Notes under the pieces: model-generated
What the model was told of the DNA's origin: nothing
The model's database searches: none
What the model saw: the letters and a program-made list of their open reading frames with translations, nothing else
Shown here: positions 56,026-64,000 of the stretch, one piece after another
Layout: every line of letters starts with the position of its first letter
Position numbering within the stretch: position 1 is the first letter of the stretch
Position numbers and translations under genes: made by a program
Assembly (NCBI RefSeq): GCF_029853675.1
Contig: NZ_CP122539.1
Span: forward strand, 915,001-979,000
Source: Tenacibaculum tangerinum
Lineage (GTDB): Bacteria > Bacteroidota > Bacteroidia > Flavobacteriales > Flavobacteriaceae
Reading direction: 5' to 3'
Length of the DNA stretch: 64,000 bases

Positions 56026-56521
56026 TTAAGGCAGTCTTTTTTTTAACTCTTCAACTATTCTGTAGGTTGCAGGACAAACCTCAGTATTCTTAATCGTTAA
56101 ATCGGCTAATTGAATGAACTTTTTCTCGATTGGTATGTGGATATTCTGAACAGGCTTTCGGACGCACATCGTAAATAAAACAAGTGTTGTCAGATGCATC
56201 TAAAAAAGTACAAGGAGCCGATTGCAACACCATGAAATTATCTTCATCTCGCTGTAAATATTGATTGATAAAATCTATCACCTTCATGCGTAAGTGTTTT
56301 GCAATACGCTCAATATCTTTTTCAGTAAAAATAGGTGACGTGGTTTTGCAACAATTCGCGCAGGCTAAACAGTCGGTGCGTTCAAACTCTTCCTCATGCA
56401 ACTCTTGCATTAGCAAATCTAACCGCTTCGGGGTACGCTTTTTTAATCGTTGAAAATACTTCTTATTTTCTTGTAAAGCGTCTTTAGCTAATTTTGGTAA
56501 ATTTTCTAGGTCTCTATCCAT
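56026..56521 (-). pseudogene. YkgJ-type cysteine-cluster protein, frameshifted near its end
   Basis: Reads MDRDLENLPKLAKDALQENK, then the cysteine cluster CLACANCCKTTSPIFTEKDI, a second cluster SAPCTFLDASDNTCFIYDVR and PKACSEYPHTNRE, after which the frame ends in a short junk tail (stop near 56090). Removing one T from the 56120-56124 T-run (poly-A on the coding strand) restores KFIQLADLTIKNTEVCPATY then RIVEELKKRL, the usual family ending, stopping at 56026. The family probably binds an Fe-S cluster or zinc. An upstream ATG (56566) adds a non-conserved 15 residues. Confidence 0.8.
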
Positions 56522-56613
56522 GGCACAAAGGTACAAAAGCACCTTTGAAGTCATAGAGTATTCCATCTTAAAAAATCATGGGGCAAATCGTGGGAAGAAA
56601 AAATTAAAAACAC

Positions 56614-56621
56614 TAATTTTG
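56614..56621 (+). promoter_or_regulatory. Bacteroidetes -7 box (TAATTTTG) before argS
   Basis: TAATTTTG matches TAnnTTTG and lies 21 bases before the argS ATG, giving a very short leader. Confidence 0.55.
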
Positions 56622-56642
56622 TGCGACCATTAAAAAGAACAA

Positions 56643-58424
56643 ATGAATATTCAATCGTTACTAGAAACGAAGGTAAAAGAAGGATTTTTAGCCTTGTATG
56701 ATGTAGAGATTCCTAATGTTGAATTTCAAGCAACCCGTAAAGATTTTGAAGGTGACATTACTATTGTTGTCTTTCCGCTGCTACGTTACAAGAAAGGAAA
56801 CCCTGTTCAAATTGGTGAAGATTTAGGAAAGTATCTGGTTGAAAACATTAACGAAATTACGAGCTACAACGTCGTAAAAGGTTTTTTAAACTTGGTAGTT
56901 GACGATTCTTTCTACTTAAACTTTTTCAATCAAATAGCTGCAGATGCATCGTATGGTTTTGTAAAAGAAGATGAAACCGATGCTCGTATGGTAGAATACT
57001 CTTCGCCAAACACCAACAAACCGTTGCACTTAGGGCACGTTCGTAATGTGTTGTTAGGGTATTCGGTTGCTGAAATTTTAAAAGCGGCGGGACATAAAGT
57101 GTATAAAACACAAATTATCAACGACCGTGGTATTCATATTTGTAAGTCGATGCTGGCTTGGCAAAAATTTGGAAATGGCGAAACTCCTGAGTCTACAGGG
57201 TTAAAAGGTGATAAACTGGTTGGTAATTACTATGTAAAGTTCGACCAAGAATATAAAAAAGAAGTTACTGAATTAGTTACTAAAGGAATTTCTGAAGACG
57301 ATGCTAAAAAACAAGCACCTTTATTCGTTGAAGCCCAAGAAATGTTGCGTAACTGGGAGGCTGGAGATACAGAAGTGGTGGCTCTTTGGGAAATGATGAA
57401 CGGATGGGTGTACGAAGGTTTCGACGTTACGTATGAAAATATCGGAGTTGACTTTGACAAATTATATTACGAAAGCAATACCTATTTATTAGGAAAAGAT
57501 ATTATTGAAGAAGGACTTCAAAACGGTGTTTTCTTCAAAAAAGAAGACGGTTCAGTTTGGTGTGATTTGACTGATGAAGGATTAGATGAAAAATTAGTAT
57601 TGCGTTCAGACGGAACTGCCGTATATATGACCCAAGATATTGGTACTGCGGTACAACGTGCTAAAGATTTTCCTGATGTAAACGGAATGGTATATACTGT
57701 TGGTAACGAACAAGATTACCACTTTAAAGTGTTGTTCTTAATCTTACAGAAATTAGGATATTCTTGGGCAAAACAGTTGTATCATTTGAGTTACGGAATG
57801 GTCGATTTACCTTCAGGAAAAATGAAGTCTCGTGAAGGAACGGTTGTAGATGCTGATGATTTGATGGCTGAAATGACCAATACGGCTCGTCAAATTTCAC
57901 AAGAACTAGGAAAGCTAGAAGGTTATTCAAAAGAGGAAAAAGAGGAACTGTATAAAATTATCGGATTAGGTGCTTTAAAATACTTTATTTTAAAGGTCGA
58001 CCCTAAAAAGAGAATTTTGTTTGACCCACAAGCATCGGTAGATTTCCAAGGAAATACAGGACCATTTGTACAATATACCTATGCAAGAATTCAGTCCATC
58101 TTACGTAAAGCTGATTTTGATTATAGTAGTTCACTGAACGGAGTCGAAGTGAACTTACACGAAAAAGAAAAAGAACTCATCAAGCAATTAGAATTGTATC
58201 CTGAAGTAATTCAGCAAGCAGCGAGTAATTATTCACCAGCTGTGATTGCTAATTATACGTATGATTTGGTAAAAGAGTTTAACTCCTTCTATCAAAACGT
58301 ATCGATTTTAGGAGAAGAGAATCAAGACAAAAAAATATTCAGAGTTCAGTTATCTAAAAAAGTAGCTGATACCATTAAATCAGCATTTAATTTACTAGGA
58401 ATTCAGGTTCCTGAGAGAATGTAG
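56643..58424 (+). CDS. argS: Arginyl-tRNA synthetase
   Basis: A 593-residue class I synthetase that charges tRNA-Arg. HIGH-type motif in SSPNTNKPLHLGHVRNVLLG (residues 118-137), KMSKS equivalent MKSREGTVV (about 396), an N-terminal Add1 domain, and an anticodon-binding C-terminus ending FNLLGIQVPERM. Length is normal. Its last 49 bases are duplicated exactly 675 bases downstream, so this 3' end has served as an insertion or exchange point. Confidence 0.97.
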   Translation: MNIQSLLETKVKEGFLALYDVEIPNVEFQATRKDFEGDITIVVFPLLRYKKGNPVQIGEDLGKYLVENINEITSYNVVKGFLNLVVDDSFYLNFFNQIAADASYGFVKEDETDARMVEYSSPNTNKPLHLGHVRNVLLGYSVAEILKAAGHKVYKTQIINDRGIHICKSMLAWQKFGNGETPESTGLKGDKLVGNYYVKFDQEYKKEVTELVTKGISEDDAKKQAPLFVEAQEMLRNWEAGDTEVVALWEMMNGWVYEGFDVTYENIGVDFDKLYYESNTYLLGKDIIEEGLQNGVFFKKEDGSVWCDLTDEGLDEKLVLRSDGTAVYMTQDIGTAVQRAKDFPDVNGMVYTVGNEQDYHFKVLFLILQKLGYSWAKQLYHLSYGMVDLPSGKMKSREGTVVDADDLMAEMTNTARQISQELGKLEGYSKEEKEELYKIIGLGALKYFILKVDPKKRILFDPQASVDFQGNTGPFVQYTYARIQSILRKADFDYSSSLNGVEVNLHEKEKELIKQLELYPEVIQQAASNYSPAVIANYTYDLVKEFNSFYQNVSILGEENQDKKIFRVQLSKKVADTIKSAFNLLGIQVPERM

Positions 58425-58425
58425 T
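58377..58425 (+). repeat. 49-bp direct repeat, copy 1 (argS 3' end)
   Basis: Covers the last 16 codons (48 bases) of argS, including its stop, plus one base. It is identical to 59052-59100. Confidence 0.95.
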
Positions 58426-58455
58426 GATTTTAGTATAAAAAATAAAAAAATAGTA

Positions 58456-59029
58456 ATGTACTTAAAAAAAATACTTTTCATAGCAACGATTTTATTCACC
58501 TCAAATATCTTTTCACAAGACAAGTTTGAAGAAGCTAAATTAATATTAAGAGATAGCACTGAAATAGTAGGATTTGCAAAGGCTTCTAAGAAAAAAATAC
58601 TATTCAAATTAGAAAAAGAAGGGAAGAAAAAAATATGATCACGAACAAGCTAAGAAATTAATTTTTAGTAACGGAGATGAATATGTGTTTAAAATATCAA
58701 AAGGCAACATTCTTTTATTAAAAATAGAAACTCTTGGTAAATTAAGTTTATATAGTTCAATCAAGACAGTTGTTTATAGTGATTTTAATTATTCTGGTGG
58801 GAATATGACTCCTAGAGTTAATGGTTCGGATACTTACACTATTTATTATTTTGGAGAAGATGATACTACCGTCGTTTCCCCATTAAGAAACGAAAAAGAT
58901 GATGCTAAGATTTATAATAAGTTCTTTAAAAAATGTAAAGTTTTTGTAGACTTATCTCTTGAAGAACGAAAAAAGTTGAATGGTATGAAAGGTGCTGTAG
59001 AATTTTTTAATAAAAATTGTACAAATTAA
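58456..59029 (+). pseudogene. Secreted protein of unknown family, frameshifted; argS-linked passenger
   Basis: Starts with a signal peptide (ILFIATILFTSNIFSQ) and FEEAKLILRDSTEIVGFAKA; the frame hits TGA after GKKKI. Removing one A from the 7-A tract just before (near 58628-58634) gives KYDHEQAKKLIFSNGDEYVF and continues to 59029, for about 190 residues ending FNKNCTN. The corrected protein looks like a small exported beta-rich protein. It is the only gene between the two copies of the argS 3' end. Confidence 0.7.
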
Positions 59030-59033
59030 CAAA

Positions 59034-59099
59034 GAAAAGACTGAAACGATAAAATCAGCATTTAATTTACTAGGAATTCAGGTTCCTGAGAGAATGTAG
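59034..59099 (+). pseudogene. Second argS 3' end (fragment)
   Basis: Encodes EKTETIKSAFNLLGIQVPER then Met-stop, in frame and ending exactly like ArgS. The last 16 codons are base-for-base identical to argS. The preceding codons differ partly by synonymous changes (ACG for ACC, ATA for ATT, GAA for GAT) and by amino acids. It therefore derives from a different argS allele, not a simple local copy. Confidence 0.85.
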
Positions 59100-59100
59100 T
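59052..59100 (+). repeat. 49-bp direct repeat, copy 2
   Basis: Exact copy of 58377-58425; the two define a 675-base unit. Confidence 0.95.
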
Positions 59101-59105
59101 TTAAC

Positions 59106-59708
59106 ATGAAACAGTTATTTAGAACGAATTTCAAAATATTAATGCTTTATGCTATAAAAGTTGTTATAGCAGGTATTATTATTGGTTTATTGCACGAATA
59201 TCAACTTCTATTAGTAGTAATTTTAACTGCAAGAATAATATATAGAATTTATAATTTCAAAAAGCATAAAGTAGATAATATTAATATTATAATAACTGGG
59301 ATGTTAATTACCGGGGTTATAGGAGTAACAATAGAATATTTTGGTACAAAATATGGTTATTGGGAATATCATGACATAAATAGTCAACTTCCTCATTACC
59401 TACTTTTGGTTTGGATGCTAGCCTTTTCTTTTATGTATAATTTAGAGCGAAAAGTTTTTATCGCATCCGAAAGCGTAACACGAAAACAAAAGTTATACCT
59501 TGTTTTATTTGCTGTTATCGTATATCCTTCTCTTGGTGAAATTGCTTCAATTAACTTAGGTGTTTGGACCTATTATTTTCCATATAAATTTTTTGGAATT
59601 ACACCGCATACTATTGTTGCAATTGCATTTGTACATATGGTAATTAACTATGCAATGGGGCAATATTTAAAAAAGAAAAACATTAAAGACATTGTGTTAA
59701 ATCCATAA
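59106..59708 (+). CDS. Multi-span membrane protein, unknown function
   Basis: A 200-residue protein with five or six hydrophobic segments and a motif-like region GTKYGYWEYHDINSQLPHYL and SLGEIASINLGVWTYYFPYK. It starts six bases after the second argS repeat and ends 44 bases before lpdA. The conserved aromatic/acidic loops suggest an enzyme or transporter rather than a structural protein, but I do not recognise the family. It recalls the 194-residue membrane protein on the other side of lpdA only in size and topology. Confidence 0.6.
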   Translation: MKQLFRTNFKILMLYAIKVVIAGIIIGLLHEYQLLLVVILTARIIYRIYNFKKHKVDNINIIITGMLITGVIGVTIEYFGTKYGYWEYHDINSQLPHYLLLVWMLAFSFMYNLERKVFIASESVTRKQKLYLVLFAVIVYPSLGEIASINLGVWTYYFPYKFFGITPHTIVAIAFVHMVINYAMGQYLKKKNIKDIVLNP

Positions 59709-59752
59709 AACACATTAAATCATAAACAAACAACAAGTAAAATAAATATATC

Positions 59753-61141
59753 ATGAAATACGACGTACTAATAATTGGAAGCGGTCCTGGAGGTTATGTA
59801 ACTGCGATTAGAGCCTCTCAATTAGGATTTAAAACCGCTGTAGTTGAAAAGGAAAACTTAGGTGGAATTTGCTTAAACTGGGGATGTATTCCTACCAAAG
59901 CATTATTAAAATCTGCTCAAGTATATGATTATTTAAAACATGTTGATGAATACGGTTTAAAAGCAGAAGCAATCGATAAAGATTTTGAGGCCGTGATTAA
60001 ACGTAGTCGTGGTGTTGCTGAAGGAATGAGCAAGGGTGTTCAATTCCTAATGAAGAAAAACAAAATCGACGTAATCGATGGTTTTGGAAAGATTAAAACT
60101 GGAAAAAAAGTAGATGTTACCGATAACGATGGTAAGGTTACAGAATATAGTGCAGACCATATTATCATTGCTACAGGAGCTCGCTCTCGTGAATTACCTA
60201 GTTTACCTCAAGATGGTAAAAAAGTAATCGGATACCGTGAGGCCATGAGCTTACCAACACAACCAAAATCAATGATTGTAGTAGGTTCTGGTGCTATTGG
60301 GGTTGAGTTTGCTCACTTCTATAACTCAATGGGAACTGAGGTAACTATTGTTGAGTTTATGCCTAATATAGTTCCTGTTGAAGATAAAGATGTTTCAAAA
60401 CAGATGGAACGTTCTTTCAAAAAAGCAGGAATAAAGATAATGACAAGTTCTTCTGTAGAATCTGTTGATACTTCTGGTAACGGTGTAAAAGCTACTGTAA
60501 AAACTAAAAAAGGACAAGAAGTTTTAGAAGCAGATATCGTATTATCGGCTGTTGGAATTAAAACCAATATTGAAAACATCGGTTTAGAAGAAGTTGGTAT
60601 TATTACCGATAGAGATAAAATTTTAGTAAACGATTGGTACCAAACCAACATTCCAGGCTACTATGCCATTGGCGATGTAACTCCTGGTCCTGCCCTAGCG
60701 CACGTTGCTTCTGCAGAAGGAATTACTTGTGTTGAAAAAATAGCTGGTTTACATACCGAAGCTATTGACTACGGAAATATTCCGGGTTGTACCTATGCTA
60801 CACCTGAGATTGCCTCTGTTGGTTTAACAGAAGAAAAAGCAAAAGAAGCAGGCTACGAGTTAAAAGTTGGGAAATTCCCATTCTCAGCTTCTGGTAAAGC
60901 AAAAGCAGCAGGGACTCCTGACGGTTTTGTAAAAGTAATTTTCGATGCTAAGTACGGTGAATGGTTAGGATGCCACATGATTGGTGCGGGTGTTACCGAT
61001 ATGATTGCCGAAGCTGTCTTAGGACGTAAATTAGAAACTACGGGGCATGAAGTATTAAAAGCAATTCATCCTCACCCAACGATGAGTGAAGCGGTTATGG
61101 AAGCGGTTGCCGATGCGTATGATGAGGTAATTCACTTATAG
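59753..61141 (+). CDS. lpdA: Dihydrolipoyl dehydrogenase
   Basis: A 462-residue FAD disulfide oxidoreductase (E3 of the pyruvate and 2-oxoglutarate dehydrogenase complexes). FAD-binding GSGPGGYVTAIRA, redox pair in GGICLNWGCIPTKALL, NAD-binding GSGAIGVEFAHFY, FAD-binding AIGDVTPGPALAHVA, and catalytic His-Glu in IHPHPTMSEAVMEA. Full length and intact. A strong terminator follows. Confidence 0.96.
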   Translation: MKYDVLIIGSGPGGYVTAIRASQLGFKTAVVEKENLGGICLNWGCIPTKALLKSAQVYDYLKHVDEYGLKAEAIDKDFEAVIKRSRGVAEGMSKGVQFLMKKNKIDVIDGFGKIKTGKKVDVTDNDGKVTEYSADHIIIATGARSRELPSLPQDGKKVIGYREAMSLPTQPKSMIVVGSGAIGVEFAHFYNSMGTEVTIVEFMPNIVPVEDKDVSKQMERSFKKAGIKIMTSSSVESVDTSGNGVKATVKTKKGQEVLEADIVLSAVGIKTNIENIGLEEVGIITDRDKILVNDWYQTNIPGYYAIGDVTPGPALAHVASAEGITCVEKIAGLHTEAIDYGNIPGCTYATPEIASVGLTEEKAKEAGYELKVGKFPFSASGKAKAAGTPDGFVKVIFDAKYGEWLGCHMIGAGVTDMIAEAVLGRKLETTGHEVLKAIHPHPTMSEAVMEAVADAYDEVIHL

Positions 61142-61190
61142 TGTATAATACTTAGGTTATTGTATTTCTAAACTTCTAGAAAACATAAAT

Positions 61191-61229
61191 AAAGATAAAC
61201 CCCACCAAAAATTGGTGGGGTTTATCTTT
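61191..61229. terminator. Terminator of lpdA
   Basis: Perfect 18-base stem AAAGATAAACCCCACCAA / TTGGTGGGGTTTATCTTT with an AAA loop, 50 bases after the lpdA stop. Confidence 0.85.
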
Positions 61230-61346
61230 GAATTTAGATAGTATTAATACTCTGACACCTTTGCATTAAGCTCTAAAAATTCTACGGTATATATAGCTTC
61301 TTTTTATAGCCTAAAACAAAATAATTACACTACTTAACTCCATTCA

Positions 61347-61931
61347 TCAATATGAATATAGTACAACTAAAATGATAATTGCAATTGCTATATTTAATTT
61401 TTCTTCTTTATACATTACTGTTGAATATTTAACTATTGCTTTATACCCCATCCACCAAAATGGTAAATTAGTAAAACTAGACCAGTGATTCAAATCTGGA
61501 ACAAAATAATAGAAGTAATAATTATTAAAAATAAGATAGGCTACAAAATTAAATATAAGTTCAAGAATTAAAAGAAAAAAAGACTCAGAAAGAAATAAAA
61601 CTAAAGGATTTTTATTTTTAATCTTTAAAAGTTGATAGTTTTTATGAAAACATATATATACAGCTGAAATTCCCCACATGATAGGGCCGAAAGACGAAGT
61701 AATACCATCATGTATTGGCATAACCCTATACTGCCATATAGGCTCTTTAAAAATCCATTCTATAATTTTAAATAAAAAAAGCTCTCCCATCATGCCAAAC
61801 CAAGAGCCAAAAATAAAATAACTTAGAATCAACCTGTAATCTACAGTAATACCTTTTCTATTTAGTAAGTTTCTCCATACAAAAAGGGGAACTAACTGTA
61901 TTATTATAAAGATTAATATTTTAGTAACCAT
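61347..61931 (-). CDS. Multi-span membrane protein, unknown function
   Basis: A 194-residue protein with five or six hydrophobic helices. Notable loops are WIFKEPIWQYRVMPIHDGIT and FVPDLNHWSSFTNLPFWWMG. No family recognised. It is a single minus-strand gene between lpdA and the glycosidase. The 345-base gap after it (61932-62276) holds no gene, only the IS-end-like motif at 62167. Confidence 0.55.
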   Translation of the reverse strand: MVTKILIFIIIQLVPLFVWRNLLNRKGITVDYRLILSYFIFGSWFGMMGELFLFKIIEWIFKEPIWQYRVMPIHDGITSSFGPIMWGISAVYICFHKNYQLLKIKNKNPLVLFLSESFFLLILELIFNFVAYLIFNNYYFYYFVPDLNHWSSFTNLPFWWMGYKAIVKYSTVMYKEEKLNIAIAIIILVVLYSY

Positions 61932-62166
61932 TCTACAATATTTGGCTGCAAAAATAAAATTTAAAATTAAATAATTTGAGCCTATGATAACTTCTATTTA
62001 AAATGTATTAAAATCTCTTTTTAAGACTTGAGTTAAACATGTAAAAAATAATTCACAAATATGAACACTACAATTGAGTAAAGAACCTTTTCAACTTTTT
62101 TATTATTAATGTGATTTAGGGATAAAATATTTTTCCTGAAATAGAAGAAGAATGTAAACATACTTT

Positions 62167-62195
62167 ATAATTTATAACTGTCCTATTTTTGGGGA
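62167..62195 (+). mobile_element. IS-end-like sequence (solo), second copy
   Basis: ATAATTTATAACTGTCCT, then A, five T and GGGGA. It is the plus-strand counterpart of 39541-39569, with 18 identical bases and a similar G-run. No transposase is adjacent. It lies 82 bases from the 3' end of the glycosidase gene. Confidence 0.45.
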
Positions 62196-62276
62196 AGCGT
62201 ACATATAAATAGACACAAGAATGTAAAGCTTATAAAGCTGAGAATTACTTTTTAGTCCATTGTTGTATGCTACATG

Positions 62277-64000
62277 TTATTTAATTTGAATTACTCTCAA
62301 ATAATCTAACATTGCTGTATTTACATCTACATTCATATTATTATTCCAATCCTCAAAATGTACTTTTACCGTATTAATACCAGACTTCAAGGGTACTTGA
62401 TGAATATTAGAAAAACCCCAATCTGACCATTCGTCTTTTCCTCGTTGTGGCATTACAATTACACCTTCAAAATTATCATTAACCGTTAAACTACGAATAG
62501 CACATTTATTATTTGTATTCCAAGGGCCGCTACCATTTGAGTATTGGAAATCCAATAAATAAGTTCCGTCTTTTTCAATTTCAAAAGTGAAAACAATTTC
62601 CTTATTCTTATGTAACGATAACTCTACAAAACCATTGCCTGAATAATTGCTGTAAGGCAAGGAAGAAGAAACGGCAAATTCCTCTGCTTCAATTGTTCGT
62701 GCTTCCTTTGCAAAAACTACAGGTTCACTCGCAAAACCTTCATATCCTTGCGTATCAACGGCACTTATCATATAAGAAGCATACAGATCTTCATCATTCT
62801 TAAATTCCGTTTGTGTTGTTGTTTTTAAAAAACTACCATTTTTATAAATACGATATTCTTTTGCGGTATTCATGGCTTGCCATTTTACCCAATCACCTTC
62901 TTTTTTTGCTAAAACTGTCGTTGGTGTAAAGTGGTTTTCCACCTTATTGATCCCTTTATTTGGAAAATCATTATTCGCCATTTCGATAAAAATCTCATGT
63001 GTTCCACTCGCGTCGTGTTCAATAAAGGCCTTGTCTTGTGTTTTTCCGTCAATGCGCACAGATTTAATTTTGGTACCATGACCTTTAATGTTAATATTTA
63101 GCGTTGCGTTGCGATATTTGAAATTCGACAACGTGCGTTCACCATCATAAGCACTAGGAATAACAGGATTGAACGCCAAACCCTCTGTGGTAAATTTCAT
63201 TCCCATAAACACTCGGTGAACCATTGCTAAATTACCAGCCATGCTCCAAAGCATTCGATGCGAGTTGATTTCTGTTCCTAAAAAGTCACCAGTTTCAGCA
63301 ACCATATTTTCATAATTCGTTAAAAACAAACCTGCTGCACGATATATACTTGCCAAACCATGATTTAAAACGTCTTCATTTCCAGTTTTTGCTGCTGCCC
63401 AATTCCAATACGATTGCACAAAAGGCCAAATTCCGTTATTGTGATACGGCGGAATATCAGGAATTTGCGGATAAATACAAGTGGCACCAAACGCTGTCAT
63501 TGGTGATTTCGAAATAATCGAAGCTGCTTGTGTATCATCAGCAACCTCAAACAAAATTGCCAAAGCTTCACCCAAAGCCTCATATCGAGGCGATAAAATT
63601 AAATTCTCGCGACCATATAAAAACTGTGCATAATATCCTTTGTCCTTCATCCATAAATAGTCATTGATGCCTTTTTTGATATTCGCTGCTCGCTGATTGT
63701 AAACCGTTGCATCTTCTCCTTTCAGCTTTGCCATTGCCGCCAAAATCTTATGTGCTTGATAATGTACAACATTGGTTCCTAAGTTGTGCGACACATAAAT
63801 ATCTCGGTTGTCCATCCATTTAGGATAAGTTTGTTCTCGCCAATCTAAAAACGATGACTCTCCCGAATACATACCAAATCGCTTATCATAAATCGTTTTA
63901 TAATCATCTTCCAACGTATTTTTAATAATTGGATACACCTCATTTAACCAAGCCTTATCGCCAGTTAATTTGTAAATTTCCCAAGCTGCCAAACACCAAG
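62277..64000 (-). CDS. Six-hairpin glycoside hydrolase with C-terminal CBM (5' end outside the window)
   Basis: At least 574 C-terminal residues; the gene runs off the right edge. The first 285 visible residues are an (alpha/alpha)6 barrel (SSFLDWREQTYPKWMDN; SHNLGTNVVHYQAHKILAAM; PPYHNNGIWPFVQSYWNWAA; NSHRMLWSMAGNLAMVHRVF), the layout of GH63/MGH1-like and related six-hairpin enzymes. Then come a beta domain, an Fn3-like segment (KEYRIYKNGSFLKTT) and a CBM6/35-like sandwich (EEFAVSSSLPYSNYSGNGFV … MLDYLRVIQI). Substrate unknown; alpha-glycans or alpha-mannosides are possible. The true start is not in view. Confidence 0.8.
   Translation of the reverse strand, partial: WCLAAWEIYKLTGDKAWLNEVYPIIKNTLEDDYKTIYDKRFGMYSGESSFLDWREQTYPKWMDNRDIYVSHNLGTNVVHYQAHKILAAMAKLKGEDATVYNQRAANIKKGINDYLWMKDKGYYAQFLYGRENLILSPRYEALGEALAILFEVADDTQAASIISKSPMTAFGATCIYPQIPDIPPYHNNGIWPFVQSYWNWAAAKTGNEDVLNHGLASIYRAAGLFLTNYENMVAETGDFLGTEINSHRMLWSMAGNLAMVHRVFMGMKFTTEGLAFNPVIPSAYDGERTLSNFKYRNATLNINIKGHGTKIKSVRIDGKTQDKAFIEHDASGTHEIFIEMANNDFPNKGINKVENHFTPTTVLAKKEGDWVKWQAMNTAKEYRIYKNGSFLKTTTQTEFKNDEDLYASYMISAVDTQGYEGFASEPVVFAKEARTIEAEEFAVSSSLPYSNYSGNGFVELSLHKNKEIVFTFEIEKDGTYLLDFQYSNGSGPWNTNNKCAIRSLTVNDNFEGVIVMPQRGKDEWSDWGFSNIHQVPLKSGINTVKVHFEDWNNNMNVDVNTAMLDYLRVIQIK

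Noticed and set aside
58377-59100. argS repeat as a simple tandem duplication or assembly artefact
   Set aside because: Codons just upstream of the exact repeat differ, partly by synonymous changes, so the second copy comes from another allele. Read mapping would still be useful.

Overview
This window looks like the chromosome of a marine Flavobacteriaceae bacterium (Tenacibaculum-like; the genus is a guess). The signs are low GC, lipoproteins and TonB receptors of Bacteroidetes type, a type IX secretion (T9SS) C-terminal sorting domain, Bacteroidetes -7 promoter boxes (TAnnTTTG) ahead of several genes, a split metH, and Bacteroidetes-specific families (DUF4252, DUF3667, GG-leader peptides).

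Layout. 0.1-1.5 kb: a frameshifted RDD membrane protein, a prepilin-peptidase-like protein and a remnant of a GspE/PilB ATPase. 1.5-16.2 kb: a divergent N-glycan utilisation locus. It holds a sugar permease, glycosylasparaginase and GH92 mannosidase on the minus strand, and GH20 hexosaminidase, CutC, a PNGase F-like amidase, GH2 beta-mannosidase and a TonB receptor on the plus strand. Together these could strip N-glycans from glycoproteins, trim them and import the sugars. 16.4-26.7 kb: a T9SS-exported lectin-like protein, fumarase, and a methionine/one-carbon block (metF, split metH with a four-helix-bundle gene between the halves) headed by a SAM-I riboswitch. 26.9-31.8 kb: an EF-G paralogue whose switch-II catalytic His is Leu, and topoisomerase III.

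31.8-39.6 kb is the most unusual part. After an RHS-toxin remnant and a 23-bp hairpin tandem repeat comes an array of six single-gene units with the structure of integron gene cassettes. Every gene is on the plus strand. Units are separated by attC-like sites (67 or about 130 bp) with RYYYAAC/GTTRRRY-type cores. In every unit the first 9-10 bases (including the core G) are the exact reverse complement of the last 9-10 bases, as expected of a cassette cut from a circle. No integron integrase is visible, so this is a CALIN-type (integrase-less) array. Its cargo is a PD-(D/E)xK nuclease-SIR2 fusion (probable anti-phage effector), a SUKH/SMI1 protein, a YihD-like protein, a small lipoprotein, an unknown protein and an ABC/SMC-type ATPase. 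Its right edge meets an IS-end-like sequence and a decapitated hybrid two-component regulator.

39.7-64 kb is mostly housekeeping: ABC-F ATPase, DEAD-box helicase with a structured leader, M1 aminopeptidase, an ECF sigma/DUF4252 operon, S41 peptidase, argS, lpdA and the 3' part of a six-hairpin glycosidase. Accessory items are a dead IS200-type transposase, an orphan double-glycine peptide, and a passenger gene inserted at the 3' end of argS between 49-bp exact direct repeats. Three genes (RDD, YkgJ-type, argS passenger) carry a one-base frameshift in a poly-A tract, each explained by one extra A. Homopolymer sequencing error must be excluded before calling them pseudogenes. No tRNA, rRNA or CRISPR array was found.
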